Origin: Actinomycetales bacterium JB111 | GTDB taxonomy: Bacteria; Actinomycetota; Actinomycetes; Actinomycetales; Actinomycetaceae | DNA length: 64,000 bases | Assembly: GCA_900163555.1 (NCBI GenBank) | Contig: FUHX01000025.1 | Span: 1-64,000 of the forward strand | Direction of reading: 5' to 3' | Shown here: positions 27,005-35,518 of the stretch, in pieces | How the letters are laid out: each line of letters begins with the position of its first letter | Numbering within the stretch: the stretch's first letter is position 1 | Program-made: the position numbers and the translations under genes | The notes under the pieces: generated by a model | Told to the model about the DNA's origin: nothing | Database searches by the model: none | The model's input: only the letters and a program-made list of their open reading frames with translations

Positions 27005-29046
27005 CCGAGCATTCGCCGGATGCCCCCAAGGTGCTTGCGGACCGCTACGAACTCGGTGGCCTCATCGGTCGCGGCGGGATGGCCGAGGTCTACGTCGGCC
27101 GCGACACCCGCCTCTCGCGGACCGTCGCCATCAAGATGCTGCGGTCCGACCTCGCGCGCGACCCGTCGTTCCTCGCCCGGTTCCGCCGCGAGGCGCAGTC
27201 CTCCGCGGGCCTCAACCACCCCGCGATCGTCGCCGTCTACGACACGGGCGAGCAGACCATCGGCGCGGGCACCCCGGACGAGCGTCACATCCCCTTCATC
27301 ATCATGGAGTACGTCGAGGGCCACACGGTGCGCGACCTGCTCGGCGACGGCGACCCGGTCCCGATCGGCGAGGCCGTCGAGATCGTCTCCGGCGTCCTCG
27401 GCGCGCTCGAGTACAGCCACCGCGAGGGCATCGTCCACCGGGACATCAAGCCCGGGAACATCATGATCACGCCCACGGGCGACGTGAAGGTCATGGACTT
27501 CGGCATCGCGCGCGCCCTGAGCGACAACTCGGCCACGATGACGCAGCCGCACTCCGTGGTCGGCACCGCCCAGTACCTCTCCCCGGAGCAGGCGCGCGGC
27601 GAGGTCGTCGACGCCCGGTCCGACCTGTACTCCACCGGCTGCCTGCTCTTCGAGCTCCTCACCGGCAAGCCGCCGTTCACCGGCGACTCCGCCGTGGCGG
27701 TCGCCTACCAGCACGTCCGCGAGCTCCCGCCCACGCCGTCGACGATCGCCTCAGACATCCCCGAGTCCCTCGACCGCGTGGTGATGAAGTCGCTCGCGAA
27801 GGACCGCGACGAGCGCTACGCCGACGCCGCACACTTCCGCACCGACCTGCTCGCCGCCTACCGCGGCAGCGCGGTCTCCGCCCCCGCCACGGACAGCTGG
27901 GCGGCCGAGGCCGCGCAGCCCACCCGGGTCGTCCCGGCGGCCGCCGGGCTCGGCGCGGGCCTCGCGGCCGGCAGCGCGACGAGCGCGGGCGCCGCGGAGG
28001 AGCCCGAGAACTACCGCCGCACGCCGCAGCCGGTCGAGACCGAGGAGAAGCGGTCCTTCGCGTGGCTGTGGATCCTGCTCGCCGCGCTGATCGTGGTCGG
28101 CGGCGTGGTCACCTACCTCATCGTCACCGGGGGCGACGACGAGGAGACACCGACCGTCACCATGGTCGACGTGCCCTCCCTCGAGGGGATGACCGAGGAG
28201 GACGTGCGCGCCGAGCTCGACGGCGCCGGCCTCGTCCCGTCCTTCGCGGACCCGGAGTCGAGCTCCGACGTCGAGGAGGGCGTGTTCCTGCGCTCCGAGC
28301 CGGAGCCGGGGACCCCCGTCGAGTCCGGCAGCGCGGTCACCGTCGTCATGTCCGCCGGGCCCGAGGAGATCGAGGTCCCCGAGCTGGACGACTCCATGGA
28401 CAGGGCGGACGTCGAGGCCGCCTTCGAGGGCGTGGAGCTCGAGCTCCAGTTCACCGATCCCGTGGAGGACGACGAGGTCGACGAGGGCAACTTCGTCTCC
28501 TCCGCCCCGCGGTCCGGCACGCCCGTACCGACCGGTTCCACCGTCCAGGTCACGCTGTCCGCCGGTGCCGGTCAGGTCGAGGTCCCGAACGTCGCCCAGC
28601 GCACGCAGGACGAGGCCCGCAGCGCCCTCGAGGCCGCGAACCTCACGGCCGGCACCGTCCAGACGGTCGACGAGCCCGGCGCCGAGGCCGGCCAGGTCAT
28701 CCGCACCGACCCCGAGGCCGGCGCGCTCGTCGACGCCGGCACGGCGGTCACCCTGTACGTCGCGTCCGGCAACGTCAACGTTCCGGACCTCACCAACGCC
28801 ACCCGGGACGAGGCCGAGACCAGGCTCAACGAGCTCGACCTCAACGTCACGGTCAACGTCTCCTCGTCCGACGACGTCGAGGAGGGCCGCGTGATCAACC
28901 AGTCCGACACGGGGCTCGTCCCGCAGGGCACGCGCATCGTCCTCGAGGTCTCGTCCGGACCCGACGAGTCGTCCTCGGAGCCGCCCGAGACGCCGAGCGA
29001 CGGCAACGGTGACGGCGGCAACGGCGGCAACGGCGGCAACGGCTAG
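27001..29046 (+). CDS. pknB: Ser/Thr protein kinase PknB with four PASTA domains
   Basis: A 681-aa receptor kinase sensing cell-wall fragments. The kinase domain is at about residues 10-280 (GRGGMAEVYVG, VAIKML, VHRDIKPGNIM, MDFGIAR, YLSPEQA). A juxtamembrane linker leads to a membrane helix at about 355-378 (FAWLWILLAALIVVGG). Four PASTA repeats then cover about 390-655, and the end is a Gly/Asn tail. The GTG overlaps the pknA stop and is preceded by a strong AAGGAGGAGA site. PASTA domains bind muropeptides or lipid II in relatives. Confidence 0.96.
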   Translation: MTEHSPDAPKVLADRYELGGLIGRGGMAEVYVGRDTRLSRTVAIKMLRSDLARDPSFLARFRREAQSSAGLNHPAIVAVYDTGEQTIGAGTPDERHIPFIIMEYVEGHTVRDLLGDGDPVPIGEAVEIVSGVLGALEYSHREGIVHRDIKPGNIMITPTGDVKVMDFGIARALSDNSATMTQPHSVVGTAQYLSPEQARGEVVDARSDLYSTGCLLFELLTGKPPFTGDSAVAVAYQHVRELPPTPSTIASDIPESLDRVVMKSLAKDRDERYADAAHFRTDLLAAYRGSAVSAPATDSWAAEAAQPTRVVPAAAGLGAGLAAGSATSAGAAEEPENYRRTPQPVETEEKRSFAWLWILLAALIVVGGVVTYLIVTGGDDEETPTVTMVDVPSLEGMTEEDVRAELDGAGLVPSFADPESSSDVEEGVFLRSEPEPGTPVESGSAVTVVMSAGPEEIEVPELDDSMDRADVEAAFEGVELELQFTDPVEDDEVDEGNFVSSAPRSGTPVPTGSTVQVTLSAGAGQVEVPNVAQRTQDEARSALEAANLTAGTVQTVDEPGAEAGQVIRTDPEAGALVDAGTAVTLYVASGNVNVPDLTNATRDEAETRLNELDLNVTVNVSSSDDVEEGRVINQSDTGLVPQGTRIVLEVSSGPDESSSEPPETPSDGNGDGGNGGNGGNG

Positions 29047-29050
29047 GTAC

Positions 29051-29102
29051 GCACGCACGACGGCGGGGAGCCCCTTGAGGGGCTCCCCGCCGTCGTGCGT
29101 GC
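29051..29102 (+). terminator. 24-bp perfect hairpin terminating the fhaA-pknB operon
   Basis: Arms 29051-29074 and 29079-29102 are perfectly complementary over 24 bp with a TTGA loop, beginning 4 bp after the pknB stop. There is no T-run, as often seen for actinobacterial terminators. Confidence 0.9.
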
Positions 29103-29216
29103 GGCCACGGTGAGAAGTGGCACGGGCGGGCACGCGGTATTTCTCCGGTCCTGGTGCAGACGCCCGGGACGCGCTGTGGTTCGATCTGACTCGTATGACG
29201 ATTGGGAAGGATCGGC

Positions 29217-30686
29217 ATGAGTAACCCGTATGCGAACACCACGGAGCCTGAGCGAAGGAGCTTCTTCGGCCACCCGCTCGGCCTGGCGAACCTCGCCGGC
29301 GTCGAGATGTGGGAGCGCTTCAGCTTCTACGGGATGCAGGCGATCCTCGCCTTCTACCTGTACTACTCGGCCACCGAGGGCGGGCTCGGCCTGCCCGAGT
29401 CCACGGCGGTCCAGATCGTCGGCGCCTACGGCGGCGTCGTCTACCTCTCCGCCATCCTCGGCGCCTGGCTCGCCGACCGGATCTTCGGCCCCGAGCGGAC
29501 GCTGACCGGCGGCGCGGTCCTCATCATGATCGGGCACCTCGCCCTCGCGGTCGTCCCCGGCTTCACCGGGGTGGGCATCGGCCTGATCTGCGTGTCCATC
29601 GGCTCGGGGACGCTCAAGGCCACGACCTCCTCCGTGCTCGGCGACCTCTACTCGAAGGACGACGTCCGTCGCGACGGCGGGTTCTCCATCTACTACATGG
29701 GCGTCAACATCGGCGGGCTCGTCGGCCCGCTGCTCACCGGCTGGCTGTGGGGCATGAAGGGCTTCCACTGGGGGTTCGGTGCCGCCGCCGTCGGCATGGC
29801 CATCGGCCTGACCCAGTACCTCCTGCTGCGCAGGTACACCCTGACCGAGGCGTCCTCGGCCCCCGCCAACCCGCTGCCCCGCAAGCACTACCCGCGGTAC
29901 TTCGGCACGGCCGCCCTGGTCGTCGTCCTCATCGTGGTGCTCGCGGTGACCGGCGTGATCCGCGCCCAGGACCTGGCCACGATCGTCGCGGTCGTCACCG
30001 TGCTCGCCGCCGTCGTCCTGTTCGGCATCATGCTGACCTCGAAGGAGGTCTCGTCCGTCGAGCGCGACCGCGTCATCTCGTTCATCCCGATGTTCGTGGC
30101 GAGCGTGGCGTTCTGGACCCTCTTCCAGCAGCAGTTCACGGCCGTGGCGCTGTACGCGGAGAAGCGGGTCGACCGCGAGTTCTTCGGCTGGGAGATGAGC
30201 CCCGCCTGGGTCACCTCGTTCAACCCGATCTTTATCATCATCCTCGCCGGCTTCTTCGCGGCCATGTGGACGAAGCTCGGCTCGCGGGCCCCGGGCGCGC
30301 CGATGAAGTTCGCGATCGGGACCGCCCTCATGGGCGTGGCGTTCCTGCTGTTCCTCCCGGTCGCCAACGGCGGGCCCGGGTCCACCCCGCTGTGGTGGCT
30401 GGCCGTCATCCTGCTGTTCTTCACGATCGCGGAGCTGTGCCTGTCCCCCGTCGGCCAGTCGCTCTCCACGAAGCTGGCGCCGGAGGCGTTCCACACGCAG
30501 ATGGTCGCGCTGTTCTTCCTCTCCATCGCGACCGGCTCGTCCCTGGCCGGCGTGGTCTCCGGCTGGTACGACGAGACCAACGAGGTGCCGTACTTCCTCA
30601 TCGTCGGGCTCGCCGCGATCGTTGTCGGGCTCGTGGTCGCCGTCCTCAGCCGGTGGACCCTGAAGAAGATGCACGGGATCCGGTAG
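29217..30686 (+). CDS. POT/PTR-family proton-dependent di-/tripeptide transporter
   Basis: A 489-aa proton-coupled oligopeptide symporter with about 14 membrane helices. The ExxER-type motif is present (EMWERFSFYG, near residue 26), as are the FYxxxN-like segment FSIYYMGVNIGGLVGP and the PTR signature around helix 5. The ATG at 29217 is preferred over the upstream TTG because AAGGAT lies just before it. It stands alone between two strong hairpins. With the peptide ABC operon at the start of the window it gives the cell two peptide uptake routes. Confidence 0.94.
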   Translation: MSNPYANTTEPERRSFFGHPLGLANLAGVEMWERFSFYGMQAILAFYLYYSATEGGLGLPESTAVQIVGAYGGVVYLSAILGAWLADRIFGPERTLTGGAVLIMIGHLALAVVPGFTGVGIGLICVSIGSGTLKATTSSVLGDLYSKDDVRRDGGFSIYYMGVNIGGLVGPLLTGWLWGMKGFHWGFGAAAVGMAIGLTQYLLLRRYTLTEASSAPANPLPRKHYPRYFGTAALVVVLIVVLAVTGVIRAQDLATIVAVVTVLAAVVLFGIMLTSKEVSSVERDRVISFIPMFVASVAFWTLFQQQFTAVALYAEKRVDREFFGWEMSPAWVTSFNPIFIIILAGFFAAMWTKLGSRAPGAPMKFAIGTALMGVAFLLFLPVANGGPGSTPLWWLAVILLFFTIAELCLSPVGQSLSTKLAPEAFHTQMVALFFLSIATGSSLAGVVSGWYDETNEVPYFLIVGLAAIVVGLVVAVLSRWTLKKMHGIR

Positions 30687-30740
30687 CGCGGACGCGGGCG
30701 TAACGCCCCGTCACACGTCCCTCTCCTCCTTCTCCTTCGC

Positions 30741-30799
30741 CGAGGCACCTCGAATCCGCGTGCAGAACGCGGTTCTGCACGCGGATTCGAGGTGTCTCG
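30741..30799. terminator. 28-bp near-perfect hairpin between convergent genes
   Basis: Arms 30741-30768 and 30772-30799 pair over 28 bp with one G-T wobble and a 3-nt loop. It lies between the peptide transporter (+) and the amidotransferase gene (-) and could terminate both. The inner part (GCAGAACGCGGTTCTGC) is itself palindromic. It is long enough to be a mobile REP-like element as well. Confidence 0.8.
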
Positions 30800-30820
30800 A
30801 TGGGTGTGAGCCCGTAGCGC

Positions 30821-30898
30821 GGCCCGCGGGTGGGGCAGTCGTGCGGCCGCCCTCGGCCCGCGGGTGGGGCAGTCGTGCGGCCGCCAGCGGCCCGCGGG
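30821..30898. repeat. 34-bp tandem repeat, 2.3 copies
   Basis: Units 30821-30854 and 30855-30888 are nearly identical (differing only in the last bases), and a third partial unit runs from 30889. It lies between the hairpin and the end of the amidotransferase gene. Each unit contains CGGCCCGCGGG and GTGCGGCCGC. Confidence 0.9.
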
Positions 30899-30902
30899 AG
30901 GG

Positions 30903-31526
30903 TCAGGACCGGACGAGCGGGGCGAGCCCGTCGGCGCGTCCGACGGCCTCCGGCATGCCGGCCATGGCGAGGAAGTTCGCGAGCAGGCGGTAGCCGCCCT
31001 GGGTCATCACGGACTCGGGGTGGAACTGCACCCCGTGCAGCGGGAGCTCGCGGTGCTGCAGTCCCATGACGACGCCGCCGTCGGTCCGCGCCGTCACCGT
31101 CAGCTCCGCGGGTACGGACTCCGGCTCGACGGCGAGCGAGTGGTAGCGCGCGGCCGTGAACGGGGCGGGCAGCCCCTCGAACACGCCGGCCCCCTCGTGG
31201 ATCACCTCGGAGCTCCGGCCGTGCATGAGCTCCGGCGCGTGGGAGACCACGCCGCCGTGCACCTCGGCGAGCGCCTGGTGGCCGAGGCAGACGCCGAGCA
31301 TCGGCGTGCGGGACGCCGCGCAGGCGCGGATGACGGCACCGGAGGCGCCGGCCTCGGCGGGCGTGCCCGGACCGGGCGAGACGAGGACGCCGTCGTACGC
31401 GGCGACGTCGGGCATCTCGGCGTCGTTGCGACGCACGTCGGTCTCGGCGCCGAGGTGCTGGAGGTAGCCGACGATCGTGTGGACGAAGCTGTCGTAGTTG
31501 TCCACCACGAGGATGCGCGCGGTCAT
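30903..31526 (-). CDS. pabA: Glutamine amidotransferase subunit, anthranilate/aminodeoxychorismate synthase component II
   Basis: A class I glutamine amidotransferase of 207 aa that supplies ammonia to chorismate-using synthases for folate (PabA) or tryptophan (TrpG). The catalytic triad is visible: Cys in GVCLGHQ, and His and Glu in FHPES. The oxyanion region is SPGPGTP. In actinobacteria the copy beside pknB and the sortase is usually annotated pabA/trpG. No component I gene is present nearby, so folate versus tryptophan use is unresolved. ATG start; one base separates it from the small membrane gene upstream. Confidence 0.93.
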   Translation of the reverse strand: MTARILVVDNYDSFVHTIVGYLQHLGAETDVRRNDAEMPDVAAYDGVLVSPGPGTPAEAGASGAVIRACAASRTPMLGVCLGHQALAEVHGGVVSHAPELMHGRSSEVIHEGAGVFEGLPAPFTAARYHSLAVEPESVPAELTVTARTDGGVVMGLQHRELPLHGVQFHPESVMTQGGYRLLANFLAMAGMPEAVGRADGLAPLVRS

Positions 31527-31527
31527 G

Positions 31528-31683
31528 TCACTCCACGGTCAGGTCGGCGTCGGGAAGCATCGACTCTACCCACGGGAAGACCCACAGGAAGAGGGCGGCC
31601 ACGGCGGCGAGAAGGAGGATGACCATCTCGATCGCCTTGAGCCACTTAGGTCCGGGCAGCAGGCGGAACAGTGCGGAGTACAT
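31528..31683 (-). CDS. Small single-pass membrane protein (51 aa)
   Basis: A 51-aa protein with one membrane helix (about residues 17-38, AIEMVILLLAAVAALFLWVF) between a short basic N-terminus and an acidic C-terminus. Its ATG overlaps the sortase stop (ATGA), and its stop is one base before the amidotransferase start, so it is a true operon member. Small membrane proteins occupy this position in related actinobacteria. A function with the sortase is possible but unproven. Confidence 0.82.
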   Translation of the reverse strand: MYSALFRLLPGPKWLKAIEMVILLLAAVAALFLWVFPWVESMLPDADLTVE

Positions 31684-32453
31684 CAAGCCCCCTCGGTGAG
31701 CTCGACCGGGACACCGTCGGCGCGGTCGACCCAGTGGTCGAGCTCGAAGTAGGTGATCCACCGGTGCGTCGAGTAGTTGAACGGGTGGCAGGTCGTCAGG
31801 GTCATGAGCCGCTCGGTGGGCTCCGCTCCGCGGTTCCGCGGGACGGGCGCGAGGACGTCCGTCTCCGTGGGGAGGACGATCTCGCTGCCGGTCACCCGGT
31901 AGACGAAGTAGGCGTTCGCCGTCTCGACGACGACCGGGTCGCCCTCCTCGAGCCGCGCGATCCGCCCCAGGGGCGAGCCGTGCGTCTGCCGGTGGCCGGC
32001 CGCCGCGAAGTTGCCGACCTCGCCCGGCATGACCGTGCTCGGGTAGTGCCCGACCGCCCCGAAGTCCATGACGTCGGGCGTCACGCCCTCCAGCAGCGGC
32101 AGCTCGGCGCCGCCCCACGTGGGGAAGTGGATCGTGCCGATGGCGACCATGCCGTCGGGGAGCGTGGCGTCCACCGCGGCGAAGTCCGGCGGCTCGTCGG
32201 TGCGCGGGTCGCCGACGTCCTCCGACGGGCCGGCGAACGCCTCGGTGATGGCGGCGACCGCGTCGTCCTGGCGCTGGAAGCCCTGCAGATCGGTCCACCA
32301 CAGCTGCCAGACGATGTACAGGCCGACGACGACGCCCGCCGTCAGCAGCAGCTCACCGATCACCCCGACGGCGCCCCACGCCTTCGACCGTGACGTGCGC
32401 GCGCGGCGGGCGCGCCTGGTCGCGGGGGCGGTGCTGGGCAATGCGGCTCTCAA
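31683..32453 (-). CDS. Class E sortase
   Basis: A membrane-anchored transpeptidase of 256 aa that attaches LAxTG proteins to peptidoglycan. A basic N-terminus and helix (about 25-47) precede the sortase barrel. Catalytic residues are His154 (AAAGHRQTHG), Cys222 (TLTTCHPF) and Arg231 (THRWITYF). The TTG at 32453 overlaps the TGA of the DUF881 gene, fitting translational coupling; a second TTG at 32441 is an alternative. The LASTG wall protein at 12-17 kb is a matching substrate encoded in the same window. Confidence 0.92.
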   Translation of the reverse strand: MRAALPSTAPATRRARRARTSRSKAWGAVGVIGELLLTAGVVVGLYIVWQLWWTDLQGFQRQDDAVAAITEAFAGPSEDVGDPRTDEPPDFAAVDATLPDGMVAIGTIHFPTWGGAELPLLEGVTPDVMDFGAVGHYPSTVMPGEVGNFAAAGHRQTHGSPLGRIARLEEGDPVVVETANAYFVYRVTGSEIVLPTETDVLAPVPRNRGAEPTERLMTLTTCHPFNYSTHRWITYFELDHWVDRADGVPVELTEGA

Positions 32454-33175
32454 TCGGCGGAGGGCTCGAGCGGGTCGGCGTACGTGAGGGACGTCGATGC
32501 GGTCGACGCGGGGGCGACCATCTCGTCGTGCATGCTCACGTCGAAGCCTAACCCGATGAGGTCGACCCACTGCCGGTAGATCGTCACGGCCTCGGAGCGG
32601 TCGAGCGCCTCCACGAGGACGTCCGGGTCGCCGATCGCGCCGACCACGAACGGAGGCGAGTACACGCGCCCGCCGACGTACAGCACGTTGCCGACGCACC
32701 GGATGGACGTGGTGCTCACGACCCGCTCCCCCTGGATCGTCAGCGCCTCGGCCCCGCCCGTGCGCAACGCGTTGATGACGGACTCGACGTCCTGCTGGTG
32801 GACGACGTAGTCGTCCGGCACGCGGTCGGCCGGGATGCCGCCGTCGGGGACGGGCGGGTCCGTCAGGGACACCTCGATGCCTGGGCCGCTCACCGGGAGG
32901 CTGCCGGCGGCCGCCTGGACCGACTCGTCCGCCGCCTGGGGGTCGTCGTCGTGGGCGTCGAGGTACGGCGCGATCTGCGAGCGGATCGTCGCGTTCTCGT
33001 CCTGGAGGTCCTCGAGCCGACCGGTCTGGGCGCGCGCGAGGGACACGAGGTCGGTCGCCGCCCGCTCGGGGTCGTCGCCCGCGCCGGCCGCGTTCGCGGC
33101 CACGATGAGGCCCGCGAGCACGCCGACGACACCGACGCCCACCGAGGCGCGGGGAACCCGCAACCAGGCCATCAT
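32450..33175 (-). CDS. DUF881-family membrane protein
   Basis: 241 aa with an N-terminal membrane helix (about 10-30), a short coiled-coil-like segment (residues 40-70, ARAQTGRLEDLQDENATI) and the DUF881 domain, including the conserved GAEALTIQGERV, TTSIRCVGN and PPFVVGAIGDP segments. The ATG follows GGAGGGGG. Genes of this family lie next to crgA and the sortase in many actinobacteria, and related proteins in Firmicutes accompany division genes; its precise role is unknown. Confidence 0.9.
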   Translation of the reverse strand: MMAWLRVPRASVGVGVVGVLAGLIVAANAAGAGDDPERAATDLVSLARAQTGRLEDLQDENATIRSQIAPYLDAHDDDPQAADESVQAAAGSLPVSGPGIEVSLTDPPVPDGGIPADRVPDDYVVHQQDVESVINALRTGGAEALTIQGERVVSTTSIRCVGNVLYVGGRVYSPPFVVGAIGDPDVLVEALDRSEAVTIYRQWVDLIGLGFDVSMHDEMVAPASTASTSLTYADPLEPSAD

Positions 33176-33203
33176 TCACCCCCTCCACACGGAGTCGTGC
33201 TCT

Positions 33204-33221
33204 CCCCTACTACGCTAGGGG
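33204..33221. promoter_or_regulatory. Inverted repeat in the DUF881/crgA divergent promoter region
   Basis: CCCCTA and TAGGGG arms separated by 6 nt, containing TACGCT, a TANNNT-type -10 for the plus strand. It may be a shared promoter/operator for the two divergent units. Confidence 0.35.
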
Positions 33222-33291
33222 CGTTCCGCGCCCAGCGCGGGAGCGACGTGAACGATTTCCCCCGCGGCAGCGGGCAACCCTGGAGGACGAC

Positions 33292-33567
33292 GTGCCGGTC
33301 TCGAAGAAGCGCAAGCACAAGGACGGGACCCCCGTGACGCGGTCGAAGCAGGAGGAGGAGGCCATCGAGGCCGCCGCCCTCGGCGAGCCCAGCCCCACCT
33401 GGTGGGCGCCCACGATGGTGACCCTCATGATCGTCGGCCTCGTTCTGGTCCTCATCACCTACCTCACCTCGGCGGACTACCCCGTGCCGGGCATCGGCAA
33501 CTGGAACCTCGCCATCGGCTTCGGCATCGCCATGGTCGGGTTCCTCATGACGCTGCGCTGGCGGTAG
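33292..33567 (+). CDS. crgA: Cell division protein CrgA
   Basis: 91 aa: a basic Lys/Arg N-terminus (MPVSKKRKHK) and two membrane helices (about 42-62 and 70-88) joined by the short SADYPVPGIGNWN loop that typifies CrgA. It helps assemble the actinobacterial septum by interacting with FtsZ, FtsQ, FtsI and PBPs. GTG start with GGAGG upstream. Divergent from the DUF881-sortase unit. Confidence 0.95.
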   Translation: MPVSKKRKHKDGTPVTRSKQEEEAIEAAALGEPSPTWWAPTMVTLMIVGLVLVLITYLTSADYPVPGIGNWNLAIGFGIAMVGFLMTLRWR

Positions 33568-33585
33568 ATCCCGGCCCCTGTCCCC

Positions 33586-33723
33586 TTACCCACAGGGATA
33601 CCCACAGCTGGGGAGGAATGACACGGGTGTAACTTCCACAGTTGTGAGTTCACCTGGGGATAGAGCGCACGGGGCGCCCCGTGGGGCGTTCGGTACACAG
33701 GGATGCGCACAGTCTGGGGATAA
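33586..33723. other. Cluster of DnaA-box-like 9-mers downstream of crgA
   Basis: Within 138 bases there are TTACCCACA (33586-33594), ATACCCACA (33598-33606), TGGGGATAG (33655-33663, inverted) and TGGGGATAA (33715-33723, inverted). The first and last each match TTATCCACA at 8 of 9 positions. The stretch is less GC-rich than its surroundings. It could be a DnaA-binding regulatory site or an origin-associated locus; no dnaA or dnaN lies in the window. Confidence 0.4.
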
Positions 33724-33822
33724 CTACACCCATGTGATTCACCGGCCCGCCGCATCGGGCCAGGTCACGGCGTTGGTCGGGCCCGAAGGAGGGCCCTGGT
33801 CAGGTCCAGGCGACGGCGTAGG

Positions 33823-34770
33823 TCAGGCCAGGTAGCCGACGCAGGCCCCGACCATGACCAGCGCCAGGGCGACCGCGGAGACGGCGGCGGTGACGTTCGG
33901 CCGCGCGCCGTTCCAGATCGACCATGCTGCGCCGAGGATGCCGCCGGCGACCATGCCGCCGAGGTGCGCCTGCCAGGCGATGTTCCAGCCCGGGACGAAG
34001 CCGATGACGATGTTGATGCCGAGGAGCACCAGCAGCTGCGTGGAGTCCTGGCCGATCCGACGCTGGATGGCGAGGACCGCCGCGAACAGGCCCATCACGG
34101 CACCCGAGAACCCGACGACGCCGGTCACCCAGCCCTGGGAGCCGGGGCCACCGGAGAGCAGCAGCACCGCGACGGATCCGCCGAACGCGGACAGAACCAT
34201 GAGGACGACGAGGCGCCACCGGCCGATCACCGGCTCGAGCGCCTGCCCCACGATCCACGTGGCGTAGACGTTGAAGAGGATGTGCGGGAACCCGCTGTGC
34301 ACGAGCGCGGCGGCGAGCATCCGCCACGGCTCGTGCTCGGTCACGGCCGGCCAGTAGAGGAACTCGGACTGGACGTCCGTGACCCGCTGGAGCAGGAAGA
34401 CCACGACGAGCAGGCCGATGACCGCGTAGGTGACGACCGGCGGGCCCGACCGGATCGGGATCCCCACGGCCGACAGTCGCGCGGGGCGACGCGCGTCCCG
34501 CGGATCGCCGAGCCGGTGCGGCTCGCCGGGCTGGGTGAACTGGGCGGAGGACTGCCCGGGCGCGAGGTACGCGCCGTAGGCCGGGGCCGGGACGTACTCC
34601 ATCGAGTACCCGTCGACCGGGCCGCCCTGCCGGCCGGCCCCCTGCCCGGGGGACGGCGGGTACGGTTCGTGCGCTCCGGCGTCGGGCGGGGGGTTCTGCC
34701 CGTTACCCGCGGAGCCGTGCGCGTCCGGGCCGTCCGACCGGGGGCCGTCCGGCCCGGACGCGGTGGTCAC
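33823..34770 (-). CDS. Rhomboid-family intramembrane serine protease
   Basis: 315 aa: a ~110-residue Gly/Pro-rich cytoplasmic N-terminus, then six to seven membrane helices. The rhomboid features are HILFNVYATWIVG (helix 2 His/Asn), the catalytic Ser in GFSGAVMG, and the helix 6 His in AHLGGMVAGG. It cleaves membrane protein substrates within the bilayer. GTG start overlaps the cyclophilin stop (GTGA). Confidence 0.93.
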   Translation of the reverse strand: MTTASGPDGPRSDGPDAHGSAGNGQNPPPDAGAHEPYPPSPGQGAGRQGGPVDGYSMEYVPAPAYGAYLAPGQSSAQFTQPGEPHRLGDPRDARRPARLSAVGIPIRSGPPVVTYAVIGLLVVVFLLQRVTDVQSEFLYWPAVTEHEPWRMLAAALVHSGFPHILFNVYATWIVGQALEPVIGRWRLVVLMVLSAFGGSVAVLLLSGGPGSQGWVTGVVGFSGAVMGLFAAVLAIQRRIGQDSTQLLVLLGINIVIGFVPGWNIAWQAHLGGMVAGGILGAAWSIWNGARPNVTAAVSAVALALVMVGACVGYLA

Positions 34771-35288
34771 TCGACGATCTCGACGGACTCGATGACGACC
34801 GGCTCGACCGGGCGGTCGCCCGCGCCCGTGGGGACGGCGCTGATCGCGTCGACGACCTTCTTGGACTCGTCGTCGGTCACCGTGCCGAAGATCGTGTGCT
34901 TGCCCTGGAGCCAGGTGGTCGCCTGGGTGGTGATGAAGAACTGGGAGCCGTTGGTCCCCTTGCCCATGCGCTTGCCGGCGTTGGCCATGGCGAGCATGTA
35001 GGGCTCGCTGAAGTTGAGCTCGGGGTTGATCTCGTCGTCGAAGGTGTAGCCCGGGCCGCCGTTGCCGACGCCGAGCGGGCAGCCGCCCTGGATCATGAAG
35101 TTCGGGATGATCCGGTGGAACGTGAGGCCGTCGTAGAACGGGCGCGTCACCTTCTCCCCCGTCTCGGGGTCCGTGAACTCCTTCTCGCCGCGGGCGAGCT
35201 CGACGAAGTTGCGCACGGTCTTCGGCGCCTGGTTCGGGAAGAGGCGAATCGTGACGTCGCCGTGGTTCGTGTGGAGAATCGCGTCCAT
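34767..35288 (-). CDS. ppiA: Peptidyl-prolyl cis-trans isomerase, cyclophilin type
   Basis: A 173-aa cytoplasmic prolyl isomerase. Active-site signatures are FHRIIPNFMIQGG, GTNGSQFFIT, and TWLQGKHTIFGTV (Trp and His). The ATG at 35288 is chosen because it begins the cyclophilin fold (MDAILHTNHGDV) and has GGGAGGAT upstream; a longer frame to 35378 adds unrelated residues. Co-transcribed with the rhomboid gene. Confidence 0.95.
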   Translation of the reverse strand: MDAILHTNHGDVTIRLFPNQAPKTVRNFVELARGEKEFTDPETGEKVTRPFYDGLTFHRIIPNFMIQGGCPLGVGNGGPGYTFDDEINPELNFSEPYMLAMANAGKRMGKGTNGSQFFITTQATTWLQGKHTIFGTVTDDESKKVVDAISAVPTGAGDRPVEPVVIESVEIVE

Positions 35289-35518
35289 GGGGACGATCCT
35301 CCCACTAATCGGGTCCGACGCGCCCGCGCGGGCGCCGCGTCGGATCGCGTTCGTCGGTCGCGCATTGTCGCGCGTCACACATTCGTGCGTCCCAGATCAC
35401 CTCCGGCGGTGGCAGACCGGGAGAGGATACGGAACTATGGGGATGGGATGGCTGCGCTCGTCGCCCCGCAGGGCGGCGGCAGTGGCCGCTGAAGTCGCAA
35501 CGAAATGGAGAAACGCAT

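Noticed and set aside
31528-32301. 257-aa frame containing the small membrane protein at its end
   Set aside because: The upstream part is a shadow of the sortase gene; only the last 51 codons, starting at the ATG that overlaps the sortase stop, look like protein.
33586-33723. Calling this region oriC
   Set aside because: The boxes are degenerate, few, and neither dnaA nor dnaN is adjacent, so only a DnaA-box-like cluster is reported.
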